Assembly (NCBI GenBank): GCA_920105625.2
Contig: OV050033.1
Location: forward strand, 6,428,001 to 6,492,000
DNA length: 64,000 nt
Source: Clusia tigrina
Taxonomy: Eukaryota > Arthropoda > Insecta > Diptera > Clusiidae
Direction: 5' to 3'
Numbering within the stretch: position 1 is the stretch's first letter; every line of letters begins with the position of its first letter. Below, piece by piece: positions 49,920-60,039 of the stretch. A program made the position numbers and the translations under genes. A model generated the notes under the pieces. It did not search any database. It had not been told where the DNA came from and saw only the letters and a list, made by a program, of their open reading frames with translations.

Positions 49920-49935
49920 ATTGCGCCACGGAGGC
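49863..49935 (-). tRNA. tRNA-Asn (anticodon GUU)
   Basis: A 73-nt cloverleaf on the minus strand: acceptor GCCTCCG pairs with CGGGGGC (one G-U), D stem GCGC/GCGC, anticodon stem TTCGG/CCGAA with loop CTGTTAA giving GUU, variable loop AGGTT, T stem GGTGG/CCACC with loop TTCGAGC, discriminator G. No CCA is encoded, no intron. Internal A-box (TGGCGCAATGG) and B-box (GGTTCGAGCCC) are intact and a TTTT terminator follows. The sequence is essentially the insect nuclear tRNA-Asn, except that the D-loop is AATGGTTA, one base shorter than the AATTGGTTA I know from flies; the GG needed for the T-loop contact remains. It lies in the same orientation as, and within the proposed first intron of, the minus-strand gene. 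Confidence 0.95.
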
Positions 49936-51125
49936 ACTTGTTCTCAGCGCGCGAAATTGCCCAGATCAGCAGCGAGCGTGAACGATGTTGTGCCTCAACA
50001 CTTCTTATCAGTCAGTTTAAAAATAAATAGGCAAGCAGACGCCTCAAATCCCCCGGCCCCCTCGCCCAGAAACTCAAAATGTGTTTTTAGAATAAACTCA
50101 GTTGCTGAATAAATTATTGCATAGGCATTTTTTATTCATGTTTCGTGTTCTCTTTGTTGGTGTTTCAGAGTAAAATGGAGATTCTTTGCTCGGAATACTA
50201 GAATAGTGAGAGAACAAAAGTACTGGTAAAGATTGTAAATCGGGGAACTAGGAGAACCACTCAAATTAGGGGTGACACAATGAAAGGAAGAGTGACAAAA
50301 CAACCGAGTCCTAATTAAGAAGATGTGAAGATCTTTAAATCTTACTCTTAAAGCAAAGAATAATTCCAGAAGAAAGCGAGCATCGAAATAGGCGAAGGAA
50401 GAATACAAAGAAGACATCTTACAGACTAAGGTGATTATAACTAGCAGAATCGAAGGAATCGGGATCAACGCTTAAAGCATACAATAGATAATAGGACGGA
50501 ATATATGGTACAATACCTCATCATGAAGGGAAGGGTATGAACTCTATGGCAGAATAGTTGGTAAAATAACTCTTCATGAAGGGAAGAGTATGAACTCTAC
50601 TCCGAATAAGAGTAATATTGAAGATCGATTAAACTGTCTTGGTGGTGATTAACTGTTGGCGAAAAATTGAAGATAGATTCCAGTACATTGGGAAATTTTT
50701 GAATAGGGAATTGTAAGAATAGAGAAGAAGCAAAACCGGATAAAAATAAAAGAATCAGAGTTAATTTAGATTAATGAATGGATATGGATAGAATTCCTCC
50801 AGATCAGTGAAATAATGGCACGAGAATAAGGGCAGGATTAGAGGAGTATAACAAAGTGAAGTGCCACAAACAAAAGGAACTTTGCTTATACTCGTATAAG
50901 AACAAAATGAAAAGTATGAGAATGTAATATGATAAGAAAAAAACCTAACTTTGGAGAATCTTTGGAAAAATAAAATAACAGCAGAGGAAATTCTAAAGAC
51001 CAGACCAATAAGAAAAAGAAGATACCGAGCTTAAGAAACCAATAAGAAAAAGAAGATAACGGGACTGACAAAGCAATGCTTCAAAAGAAAGACAATGAGA
51101 GAAGGGAGTACAGGATTCGGAGATG
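49936..51125. other. Non-coding DNA, purine-rich on plus
   Basis: The sequence 50,150-51,100 is A/G-rich with scattered AGAATA and AAGGGAAG words and a short duplication of AACTCTTCATGAAGGGAAG-type sequence near 50,515-50,600. No gene is supported. Confidence 0.4.
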
Positions 51126-51480
51126 TAAAATGGTAGCGGAGCAATTAATCCCGTGCAGTCAAGTCAAATGAGTAAATGAACAAAGGGTCTTCGGTGAAAG
51201 TGGGGATATATAAAACTGTAGGGGAGCAATTCTTCCCGAGCAGTACAATAAGTGAATGGAGTACATGAATAGTCTACATTGAAAGTGTTTAGTGTAGAGA
51301 TGTAAAATGTTAGTAGATCAATTCTTCCCGAGGAGCCAAGTGAGTAAAGTGACTGAATGAATAAAGGATCTTCATTGAAAGTGAAGATATATAAAATGAT
51401 AGGGGAGCAAATCTTCCCGAACAGTACAATATATGAATGGACATAAGTAGTTTTCATTGAATGTGTGGAGTAACATCCAA
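51122..51480. repeat. Tandem array of four 85-95 bp units in A-B-A-B order
   Basis: Every unit contains GGGGAGCAATTCTTCCCGAG, then AGTGAATG or AGTAAATG, and a CATTGAAAGTG tail. Units 1 and 3 begin AGATGTAAAATG; units 2 and 4 begin GATATATAAAA and have GAGCAGTACAATA. The array therefore expanded as a dimer. Confidence 0.75.
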
Positions 51481-51563
51481 TCCCATACAAATTTGGTTAC
51501 TGTTCTTCAACTGCTTTTAACTGTTAGGTCGTTGAGTTACTCGTAGTATCATGGGTCATTCTA

Positions 51564-51635
51564 GAAGACCGTAATAGAAGTCCGTAGAAGAAGTCCGTAA
51601 TAGAAGTCCGCAATAGAAGTCCGTAATAGTTTGCT
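51564..51635. repeat. Short minisatellite AATAGAAGTCCGT, about five copies
   Basis: Units of 12-15 bp, GTAATAGAAGTCCGT, GAAGAAGTCC and GCAATAGAAGTCC, run head to tail. Confidence 0.8.
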
Positions 51636-51639
51636 TCAT

Positions 51640-52010
51640 AGTAGTAGCCGCACTTATCAAGCATCCACTGCCGACTCCTACCAGCGCACACTGCTCGCCG
51701 AATACGTTGCTTTATCTGTTCGCGGGTCTGGCGTTATAATCAGCGAACTGCTGTCAAAACACAGCACTCGCTCGCAGTGCTGCTATCAGTGGTGATAATA
51801 GGAGCACAAATACAGCACTTGGATGAATAATGAACCGTACTATCGAAACAGGTGATAAGTGCTCTACTTGTAACAGGAGCACAGCAAGCGAGCATCGGAA
51901 CTTCTTGATAACAGCAGCAGCGGCGGCGGCACAAGAAATGCGCGTTCAAAATAAAAAGCAAACGAAATAATAATAAAGTGATGATAAAAATGTAAGTAAA
52001 CATTCATTAT
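51640..52010. promoter_or_regulatory. Possible enhancer with clustered GATAA words
   Basis: A GC-balanced non-repetitive block just downstream of exon A's donor, inside the proposed intron. TTATC/GATAA words occur near 51,656, 51,715, 51,795, 51,852 and 51,907, and GATAAA near 51,982. GATA-factor binding is a possibility only. Confidence 0.25.
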
Positions 52011-52151
52011 AATCAAGTGTACACCTATCGCAATACAGGGTGATACAACACAACAAATACACAGCACAGCAAACAACAAAAGCGGTAGAAAAATAGTAGA
52101 AGAATAAAAAAGAATTCTTATTTGGCCTGGAACCAAGAGTGCGCTACTTAC

Positions 52152-52627
52152 CCAATGAAATCTTTTACAAAACAATAAACCGTAAATAAGCCGTGGTCGT
52201 TGAGCAAAAATTCGGGCTTCAAGACGGGCAGGTGGTAATTGCGCTTATCAGTGGCGTTGCTGCTGCCGCTGGCGCCGACGCCGGCGCCGGTGTTGCCACA
52301 ATTGCTGTTGGCGCTGCTGCTGCTGCATGGTAGCTGAGATTGATGAGCAGAGCCCGACGGCGGTGTATTATACAGTTGTTGCTGTTGATAATGTTGTTGT
52401 TGTTGTTGTTGTTGCTGCTGCTGTGGTTGTGGCTGATGATGATGTTTTATTGGAGCGGCAGCACTACCACCACCACCGCCGACGGCTGCTCCTTCCGCAA
52501 CATCCACTGGCGCTGCGGCGGATGTGGCGACCACGGCGTTGCTGCTGCTGCTGCTGCTGCCATTTGGCGGAAATTGAGCGCGTAGTATGCAATTAGCTGC
52601 CTTAGCGCCAATTGTAGTGGTCGACAT
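52152..52627 (-). CDS. Alternative first coding exon A of an unidentified gene (158 codons plus 2 nt)
   Basis: On the minus strand an ATG at 52,627-52,625 (context CAAC-ATG) opens MSTTTIGAKAANCILRAQFP. A low-complexity region follows: Ser run near residue 24, Ala/Val-rich and Gly-rich stretches to about residue 57, HHHQPQPQ and a Gln run around 63-84, then Ser/Asn/Gly-rich sequence to about 128. The last 30 residues are ordered-looking: KRNYHLPVLKPEFLLNDHGL then FTVYCFVKDFI. Two bases (GG) precede the strong donor GTAAGTAG at 52,151. Unspliced reading stops at once (TAA 52,148-52,150). It shares phase 2 with exons B and C. The family is not recognised; polyGln/Ser N-termini are common on fly regulatory proteins. 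Confidence 0.85.
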
Positions 52628-52637
52628 GTTGCCACAT
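52602..52637 (-). promoter_or_regulatory. 11-codon upstream ORF overlapping the exon A start
   Basis: An ATG at 52,637-52,635, ten bases before the main start and in a different frame, reads MWQHVDHYNWR and stops at TAA 52,602-52,604, past the main ATG. Its context (GAAC-ATG, A at -3) is as good as that of the main start, so scanning ribosomes would often initiate here first. This suggests translational dampening of the long isoform, if the leader contains it. Confidence 0.55.
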
Positions 52638-52936
52638 GTTCAAGCGCCGCGTGTCGTGTGGCATTTAAGGACAGCTTCTGTGCTGCGGCTGCTGCTATTC
52701 AATTGTGTGTTGGTCTTTTGCGGAATATTGCAACAACAAAAACCGCTAAGAAATTGTTTTTGCAACAACAAAATGGAATTTGCTTTTTTCAATTTAAACG
52801 CTTTACAATCAAAAATGAACGAAACAAAATCATAAGAGACAAACTTGCAAGGATTTTGAATTAGTTAATTGAATTTTGATGAGAATGAATGGAAAATCGC
52901 AAGACAATGGAGTCAAAAGATGCATGAAAAATAACT
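52628..52936 (-). promoter_or_regulatory. Probable 5'UTR of the exon A transcript
   Basis: The region between a candidate start at 52,936 and the exon A ATG is 309 nt, rich in TTGTTGCAA and CAGCAGCCGCAGC words on the minus strand, like fly leaders. It contains several further upstream ATGs. No internal splice sites are required, but splicing cannot be excluded. Confidence 0.4.
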
Positions 52937-52969
52937 GATTCCTATAGTGGAGGAGGGGGTGTATTTATG
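52933..52969 (-). promoter_or_regulatory. Candidate TATA-like/initiator core promoter for exon A
   Basis: On the minus strand TCAGTT matches the fly initiator with A at 52,936 as +1. CATAAATA at 52,969-52,962 starts at -33, within the usual TATA window. No DPE match is seen at +28. Both motifs are short, so spacing is the main support. Confidence 0.4.
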
Positions 52970-54860
52970 AATGGCGGCGGAGACACAGTGAGTTGTGCGT
53001 GCTGTGAAGGAGATGGTGTGAGAGCTACTCTAAAAGAAACATATTCAGAAACTACGCCTACGTGTGCAACTTACAATGCCAAACAAACAAATCAAAATGT
53101 CCTTAACAAAGTACGAGTATGTAAATAAAATTTCAACAACGCAGTCCTTGAATGAAGTGTGGAAGTGTTTGTAGTAGAGCCCTTAACTGGTACCAGGATA
53201 AAAGTGTGTACTTTGCTTTGGCTCACAGACCGTCAATTAACTGGGGTTTGTTTTTTTGTTCACGGCCAGGCATGAAGGGGCGATACTACTAGCAAAAATC
53301 AGCCGATCTGCGGGCGTGTGATTACACAACTGATGTGAGTAGAAAAAACTTTAAAGGATTTCCAAAATTTAACTTTTGTTCCTGCCGTCTTTGTCAACTC
53401 AGTAATGTGAGGCAAAAGGATACGAAACTAATGATCATTTGAAAGAATTAAAAGGTGTAGCAGACTACCTCCCTACCTACCTACCTTCTCTCATTTGAAA
53501 ATTGTTTGAAACTGTGCTCACTGTGCCTTCAGTGACTACTGAGTAGGACCCACCACTACTAAGGTGCCTACAGTAAGACGACACAAACTCAGTTTAAACC
53601 CAAATTAATCCAAAAGTACACGGTAAATAATGTCAGCTTAAAACAGTTACTTCATGGCTCCACTCCCGTTGTTCGCTCATAAGAAAATCAGGCATTAGAA
53701 AGCAAATTCACTGCCAGTGGAGAAACGCGTGTCATATCATAAGCAACTCTGTCCAATAGAATAGATGAGGAAACCATAACAAAACCACAGAAAGCAGCCG
53801 AACTGGCTTTCAGCCCACAACAAAACCAACGCACAGATATCAAAGCGGTATTCACCATTCACGGTATTACCATGACGACACACAGGCAGGCAGGCAGGGG
53901 GCGGGCGAGGCTTTGTGTCACATCATAACGCCACAGTGCACAGAACAACAGGATTGTCTGTCAAACAGATTGTCAACGGGCAAGAAAAACGCCCCCAAAG
54001 CAAAACTGAGTGAGATTTCCGACATAAGTAACACTAAGTAACCATGTGAGCGGGTGAGCTATTGCAAGGGGCACCCAGCTGTATGTACTTTGGAAGGAAG
54101 AACTGGGTCAATGCAATTTTCCGGTGAAAGGCGACTGCATCATTGTCTGTTTTCACTTTAGTCGCTATGTATGTGGGTATGTGACACGTCCACGTGGCAT
54201 AAAGAAGAGCCGCAATTAATTAAGAGTATTTATGGGGGTATCACCACCTTCCGACATCATACCTCTAAGTCTCTAAAATTCTGAAGCACTCTCGAGCATA
54301 CCAAGCCGAGAGTCTCAAATCTGTCTATTTGAATTGAATACGACGGTGTCGGGTCTGGCGGCCGAGTCACTTCAATTAAAATGCAGGCTTTGTGTGACGC
54401 ATGTCGCAGAGGAAGAAGGAGGCGGAGCGACGGAGCGGTGCTCAGATTTTAATTAACGTACAATGCAGGCTCATCACACTTCAAAGTGTGGAAAATGCGC
54501 TGCTCAAGTAGGCAGCAGCACAGAGCTTCGTGCGACATCACAGAGGCCAGGTGAGATTAAATGCAAAGCAGGCGAGTAGGAAATTCTGTGCGTGAGACGA
54601 GTACTGCAGTAAATAACTGGGTTAATGCTACATTCTGAGGATGGAAGACTAAAAAAATTCCTTGTTTTTTCTTTTAAGATACCAACGATAAAAAACCGAA
54701 AATTTAAATGAAAAAAATAGGTTACTCCTCATGGAAAACAAGCAAAAAAATTCGATATATAGTCACACAATTCGTGACTATGGTGAATGAAGTGAGTCAT
54801 CTGAGATTTATAAGGAAGCTCTCCTATATCACTATTGAGCGCTTTACTATCGACAAGCCT
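52970..54860. other. Unique DNA upstream of exon A
   Basis: GC-balanced, with ACCTCCCTACCTACCTACCT near 53,467 and CAGGCAGGCAGGCAGG near 53,883. No exon is supported on either strand. It may contain regulatory sequence for the exon A promoter. Confidence 0.35.
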
Positions 54861-54998
54861 CAATCAGCTGATTTGAATGTCCATCAGCTGATTTAAATGC
54901 AAATCAGCTGATTTAAATGCCAATCAGCTGATTTATATGTCCATCAGCTGATTTAAATACCAATCAGCTGATTTAAATGCCAATCAGCTGTTTTAAAA
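54861..54998. repeat. 20-bp minisatellite, seven copies, each with a CAGCTG E-box
   Basis: CAATCAGCTGATTTAAATGC and close variants start at 54,861, 54,881, 54,901, 54,921, 54,941, 54,961 and 54,981 with no change in spacing. Six copies keep the 10-bp palindrome ATCAGCTGAT intact and the seventh keeps the CAGCTG core. Substitutions fall mostly in the linker. Confidence 0.9.
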
Positions 54999-55555
54999 GT
55001 CGAAAGTGTGTACTCTGGCTTCGGCAATGTGAGCGGCGACATTGGAAATTTCGCGGGAAGACACGAGTAGTTCTAAGAATAGTTCGACTGTACTTTTTGT
55101 TGTTAAAAGAAACAAAAAATGAACTGTGATGAGTCCTTTATTACACAATCTGCCGCTGTTTAGATACGAGGTTTTCGAGATCTGATTATTGCAATAAAAT
55201 TTCCCCTTCAACTACGACATCCAGGAGCCTTGTTTTTCTAGGTCATGATTTCTGAAGAGAAGTATTGTTGACTCAAGTGGGATGTACTTCAAATTTCTTG
55301 TATGCTTCAATTGAGTGAACAAACACTTCACAAAAGTTGTTTGAACCACTTCACTACTCAACTCAATTCGTCAAGAGAGTGAAGAGACGGGAGCTTTGCC
55401 AGGCTTTATCTCGTAACAAACGCAGAGCCCACAAACTTCGAAAGAAGTATTTGTCTGTACATCATTGCTGTGCTACACTCTTCTAGTGTGATTGAGATAG
55501 CGTTATGCTGTTATGCATTGCTTCTCTTTGTTTAATTGCTGTACTCGCAAAATGT
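54999..55555. other. Unique non-coding DNA
   Basis: No supported gene. Confidence 0.4.
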
Positions 55556-56530
55556 ACTACTCTTAACTCATTCAGTGTACTTTATATTATAAAATGAGTT
55601 CCTTAAACAAACCTATTTGAAGAAGTTCATTGTATCCCCTCATACTGTGTAATAAGTTAGTCATAAAAATTTTTTTGAAGAAGCTCATTATAGTTTATCA
55701 AATTGGAAAATGAGTTCCTAATACAAAATACATTCAAAAAGGTATTTGTACCACATCATATTATAAAATGAGTACTTCAAACGATCTCATTTGAATAAGT
55801 TTACTGTACCACCTCATACAGTAAAATAAGTTGCTCGTACAAACTAATACTAATTATATTGTAGCACCTCAAGCTGTAAAATGAGTTCTTCATACAAACT
55901 CATTTGAAGAGAAGTACACTGTAACGCCTCAAATTGTGAAAGGAGTTACTCATACAAACTCATTCGAAGAAGCTCATGGTGGTATATTGTCAAATGAAAT
56001 CCTCTCACAAACTCATTTCAAGGTGTTCATTGTAGTGCCTCAAATTGAAAAATGACAAACTCATTTGAAGAACTTCATTGTAGTACCTCATGCTATAAAA
56101 TGAGTTGCCCGTACAAACTCATTTCATGGATTTCTTTGTACCACATCATATGAGTTACTCATACTAATTACATTGTAGCGCCTCAGATTATAAAATGAGT
56201 TACTCATACAAGCTCATTTCAAGAAGTTCATGGTAGAATATTGTCAAATGAAACCCTGATACAAAAACATTTGAAGGAGTCCTTTGTCCCATAGCATATT
56301 ATGAAATGAGTACTTCAAACCACCTCATACAGTGAAATGAGTTACTCATAAAGCTCATTTCGAGAAGTTCATGGTAGAATATTGTCAAATTAGATCCTCA
56401 TACAAACTCAATTCAAAGAGTTCTTTGTACCACAGCATATTATAAAATGATCCTCATATTGTAGGGTCAGTCCCTCAAACAGAATTATTGGAAGAAGTGC
56501 TCTGGAATATTTCATACTTCAAAACCAGTC
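55556..56530. repeat. 1-kb degenerate tandem array, about 55-65 bp unit, roughly 15 copies
   Basis: Units contain TAnAAAATGAGTTnCTCATA, CAAACTCATTTGAAGAAGTT and CATTGTAnCACCTCATA. The pair ATGAGTT/AACTCAT makes each unit partly self-complementary. Neighbouring copies often differ by small deletions and no frame is kept. Confidence 0.85.
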
Positions 56531-56870
56531 ATACTGTGTATCCTACTAAATAATAAATGAGTGCCATCTTTTGAGACCGGGGATAGTTTAATGAGCCTTC
56601 TCAGTGACCTTTGCCTTTTGCTGAAATAAAATTTAAGTCCTTCGGCATGTCTCAACACACTGAAAACCCAAAGACTGGCAATTATGTCACTCCTTAGACA
56701 CAGTATAGCATAGTTTCTTAATAGTGCCACTGAAAAGCCTCAAAATTGTGTGCTGCCAGAGTTGCCACCTTGCTAATTTTGACAAAATTTTAACATTCCC
56801 TCCATTGAGCCGGATCTTTGATAACTATGAAGTGGGATCCTCGGGAAGCTCGGTTAAAGAGATCCCCACT
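56531..56870. other. Unique non-coding DNA
   Basis: No supported exon. Confidence 0.4.
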
Positions 56871-56878
56871 TGGTGAAC

Positions 56879-57211
56879 TATAAAACCAGCTTCCATTTGA
56901 GTGATAGCAGCGCCATTTTCGTTCATTTTTCTCTCCCTTTCAGTACAATGAGAAGAGAGAAACATCATTCTTGTCTCACAGTGCGAACTTTATCAACTGC
57001 GTCTTCAGTTCAGTTACCAGAGCCAGATATCCCAGTAAAGTTACCAGCCGAGTTGGTTCAGTGCCAAAAGCACAAATCTGTCTCTGAAGGCTATCAGCCG
57101 GAGCTGATGATAGAGATAAATAGGCTCGAAAACAGATACATTTACATAACTGCGCAACGGACACACATGCAGGCGTTCGACCTTTATGGTTACACTCTAC
57201 ACTCATTATGA
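56879..57211 (+). CDS. Weak candidate gene: TATA box, acceptor-like tract and an 87-codon ORF
   Basis: TATAAAA at 56,879-56,885 is followed after 47 bp by TTTTTCTCTCCCTTTCAG, a textbook 3' splice site ending at 56,943. An ATG in good context (ACA-ATG) comes at 56,948-56,950. The frame runs to TGA at 57,209-57,211 and begins MRREKHHSCLTVRTLSTASS, with no low-complexity sequence, no signal peptide and no domain I recognise. The two signals conflict: a first exon would need the TATA box, an internal exon the acceptor. A chance combination is the most likely explanation. Confidence 0.2.
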   Translation, partial: YKTSFHLSDSSAIFVHFSLPFSTMRREKHHSCLTVRTLSTASSVQLPEPDIPVKLPAELVQCQKHKSVSEGYQPELMIEINRLENRYIYITAQRTHMQAFDLYGYTLHSL

Positions 57212-57804
57212 TGCATTTAAAATATGCACAGCCAACGGCAGCAAAGAGCAAAACAAAGAAGGCAAGAAAAAGCGCTCGTTAATTTTTCACATTATTTGAC
57301 ATTGACATCGTTTGCGGCCCAAAAAAAAGTGGTTGGTTGCAAGTGTGGCAAAAGTAGGCGAGTGTGGTTTGAGCACGCAAATATGCCAAGTTGCAGCAAC
57401 GAGCGAGCGCACAACCAGCGGTAAAATCGCATAAACACATAAACACTTGAGGCACTTGCGAGTGGACGAGTATCGCTGAAACGCTGCATGCCAAATGGAA
57501 AAGTTGTGAATGAGCAGAATGGTAGGAGCAGAGCAAGGAGCAGAGCAGGAGCAGAACAGCGTGTTTGGTCCTTGTGCCAGGAATCACAACAATCAAACAA
57601 ATGCATTCAAGTGTTAAGTTTCACAAATACACACAAATACGAGGACACACACAGCCACCGAACAGCGAACACCGAACTAGAAACATCAACAGAGTAAATG
57701 ACACAAAAAAGCAAAAATAGTTGAAAATTCTTTCTTCAGGGAAACAGGATACAGCATCTCAACTTAACAATGCGTGCACGCTGCCTTTAGAAATACAGAT
57801 AAAA

Positions 57805-57806
<2 letters not shown>

Positions 57807-57840
<34 letters not shown>
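57807..57840. repeat. CA dinucleotide microsatellite, 17 units
   Basis: Uninterrupted alternating A and C over 34 bp. Confidence 0.95.
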
Positions 57841-57846
<6 letters not shown>

Positions 57847-58048
57847 ACTATGCTACACACAAGCAGTGCTGCGTGGGGAGGATGTGTGTGGCTGTATGCG
57901 AAAACTCCCCTAACAAATAAAATGTTTTTCCCCACGCCGCAGCAGCACGACGACGACTCGTCAATTTGCGAAAAGCTCTCTTCCCAAGTTGCGCAACCTT
58001 GACCTGAAAATGTGCTACACAACAGAACAGAACAGAGCCCTGCAACAG

Positions 58049-58103
58049 CACCATCACCATCACCATCACCATCAACAGCCGCAGCAGCAGCAGCAGCAGC
58101 AGT
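58049..58103. repeat. CACCAT hexamer run followed by a CAG run
   Basis: CACCATCACCATCACCATCA at 58,049 and onward, then a CAACAGCC linker and eight CAG-type units to 58,103. Confidence 0.9.
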
Positions 58104-58479
58104 GCTCGTATGTAGCTCAGTTCGTGAGTTCGAAATAGTTTGGGGACTCAAGTAAATCCGGACAGACGGCATGCGATGCGTCGTCACAAATAGTTTAACA
58201 GCGCAGCAATCCCACCAACAAATACTCCCACTCTGCTTCACAGTCAATTACTTGACAAACGCCCACCAGCAGTTTCCGTCTCCAGGCACGTATCACAAGA
58301 AATCGAAGGCAAAAGGCGGAGGAGTACGCGTGCCACAAGCTGACGATGAATACGAAGGCAGTGAATTCCAAGGAACAAAATTACATAGTTTGGAGACAAG
58401 CAAAAGGATAAATACTAGAGCCGGGTCATGACTGGAGGAACAGTCTGAGAAAGCTTTTGTCCAACCCATACGTAGGTGG

Positions 58480-59095
58480 GAAATAGCATATATACAATGG
58501 TGCGAAGGACCCAGTACAATTGAGGGATGGGGATATTGGAGCCCTCTAAGATCCGCCTATATTTGTATATGGAAATGAGGAAAAGTTTCCCGGCAGTTTT
58601 GAATCAGAATAAAGATGAATGGTGCGAAGGACTCAGTGCAATGGAGAGTTGGTTACTGGTCCATCCTAAGATCTGTCTCTATTGGTATATGGAAATGTGT
58701 TAATTCCCTGATCGTTTTGAATCGGAATAGAGATGAATATGGTGCGAAGAACTCAGTACTATGGAAGGATGGTCCACCCTAAGATCTGCCTACATATGTA
58801 TATGGAAATGAGTTAAAATTCCTCGGCAATTTTGAATCGGAATAGAAATTAATGGTGCGAAGGACTCAGTACAATTGAGGGATGGGGGTATTGGAGCCCG
58901 CTAAGATCCGCCTACATTTGTATATCGAAATGAGGAAAAGTTTACCGGCAATTTTAAATCAGAATAAAGATGAATGGTGCGAAGGACTCAGTACAGTGGA
59001 GGGATGGTTACTGGTCCATCCTAAGATCTGCCTATATTTGTATATGGATGTGTTAAAATTCCCCAGTAGTTTTGAATCAGAATAGAGATGAGAGT
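58480..59095. repeat. Tandem array, about 120-125 bp unit, five copies
   Basis: Each unit contains ATGGTGCGAAGGACTCAGTA, CAATGGAGGGATGG, TAAGATCTGCCTA, TTTGTATATGGAAATGAG and CGGCAATTTTGAATCAGAAT. Copies start near 58,497, 58,620, 58,738, 58,853 and 58,973. Units 1 and 4 share GATATTGGAGCCC-type sequence, and units 2 and 5 share GGTTACTGGTCCATCC, so a three-unit block (about 355 bp) was duplicated. Confidence 0.85.
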
Positions 59096-60039
59096 AGTCT
59101 GAAAACTTGTACACAGTTCGGAACTTATCAATACTTCCGAGGGTCTACTCCAAACACTCCAAAAATTAAAAGATTACAAGATTGTTGCCCTCTCCGAGAG
59201 CCCTTCTCACGCGGCACATTATACCGAATATATCTCTTCAAATTTCAAAAATCGTATCCAACCACAATCTGTGTCGAAGAATAGAATAAAATAATACAAT
59301 TTTAAACAGAAGAAGACCCAATCTTATCTTTTATCATTCTCGATTTCTAGTCAGCTGACATCGTCTCTAAAATTAGCGACCCGCCACTTGATAAAAGTAA
59401 TATTAGTGATCAAGTCCTTTGAATACGAAGATCTTCCTCTTCCACCTCTACCAAATTGTCTGAATTGACTCAAGATGCTTACATAGAATGAAGCGATCTT
59501 ACATTCTCTCTTTTTAGTATATTCAGGAATAAATGTGCATCTCCTTAATCCTAAGTTCAGAGGCGTTACTCTCTCAAGTTCTCTTTCCACAGATTCTCAG
59601 AGACCCAAAATTATCAAAATTGTTACTAGAAATACTCAAACTTGTCTCCAACATTGCGCCTCTGTAGCGGTATTCAACGAGATATATATCTTGGGAATAC
59701 TCGCGGAAAATTTGTGAGGTTTTATAGTACAATCAGTGAAGTTATCCGGAGATAAATCGTGCAAGGACTCAGTTTAGTATGGTTTCTAAAATTAGAGGAT
59801 TTGACAACAAGGATATAATTATGCCGTCAACAAGTCTCTGAATTCTTTCAATGATATTACAGAATATATAGGAATCTCGAGTTCTATCGTTTTTTTAAGT
59901 TTCTCATAGTAACTGAAATGAGATGGCATATCTTTTATCCTACAGTTAGATATAATCTTATAAACAAAAGGATCCCACAATATCTCTGAGTCTAAAGTTT
60001 CAGAAGTGTCGATTAAGTGTCTCTCAACCTTGTCTCAGT
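59096..60039. other. Unique non-coding DNA
   Basis: No supported gene. Confidence 0.4.

Larger units (their letters stand above)
57212..58440. promoter_or_regulatory. GC-balanced leader/promoter-like region with microsatellites
   Basis: Plus-strand CAA, ACACA and CAGCAG-rich sequence typical of fly leaders, with a CA repeat and CAC/CAT plus CAG repeats (separate entries). A plus frame at 58,171-58,431 (86 codons) begins with ATG but shows no domain. Function is inferred from composition only. Confidence 0.3.

Noticed and set aside
54861..54998. Evenly spaced repeats resembling a CRISPR array
   Set aside because: There are no unique spacers; the 20-bp unit is contiguous, and the sequence is from a eukaryote.
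57759..58247. Minus-strand ORF of 162 codons with Val/Cys and Ala/Asp-Gly runs
   Set aside because: It starts at TTG and is built mainly from CA, CAC/CAT and CAG microsatellites read in reverse.
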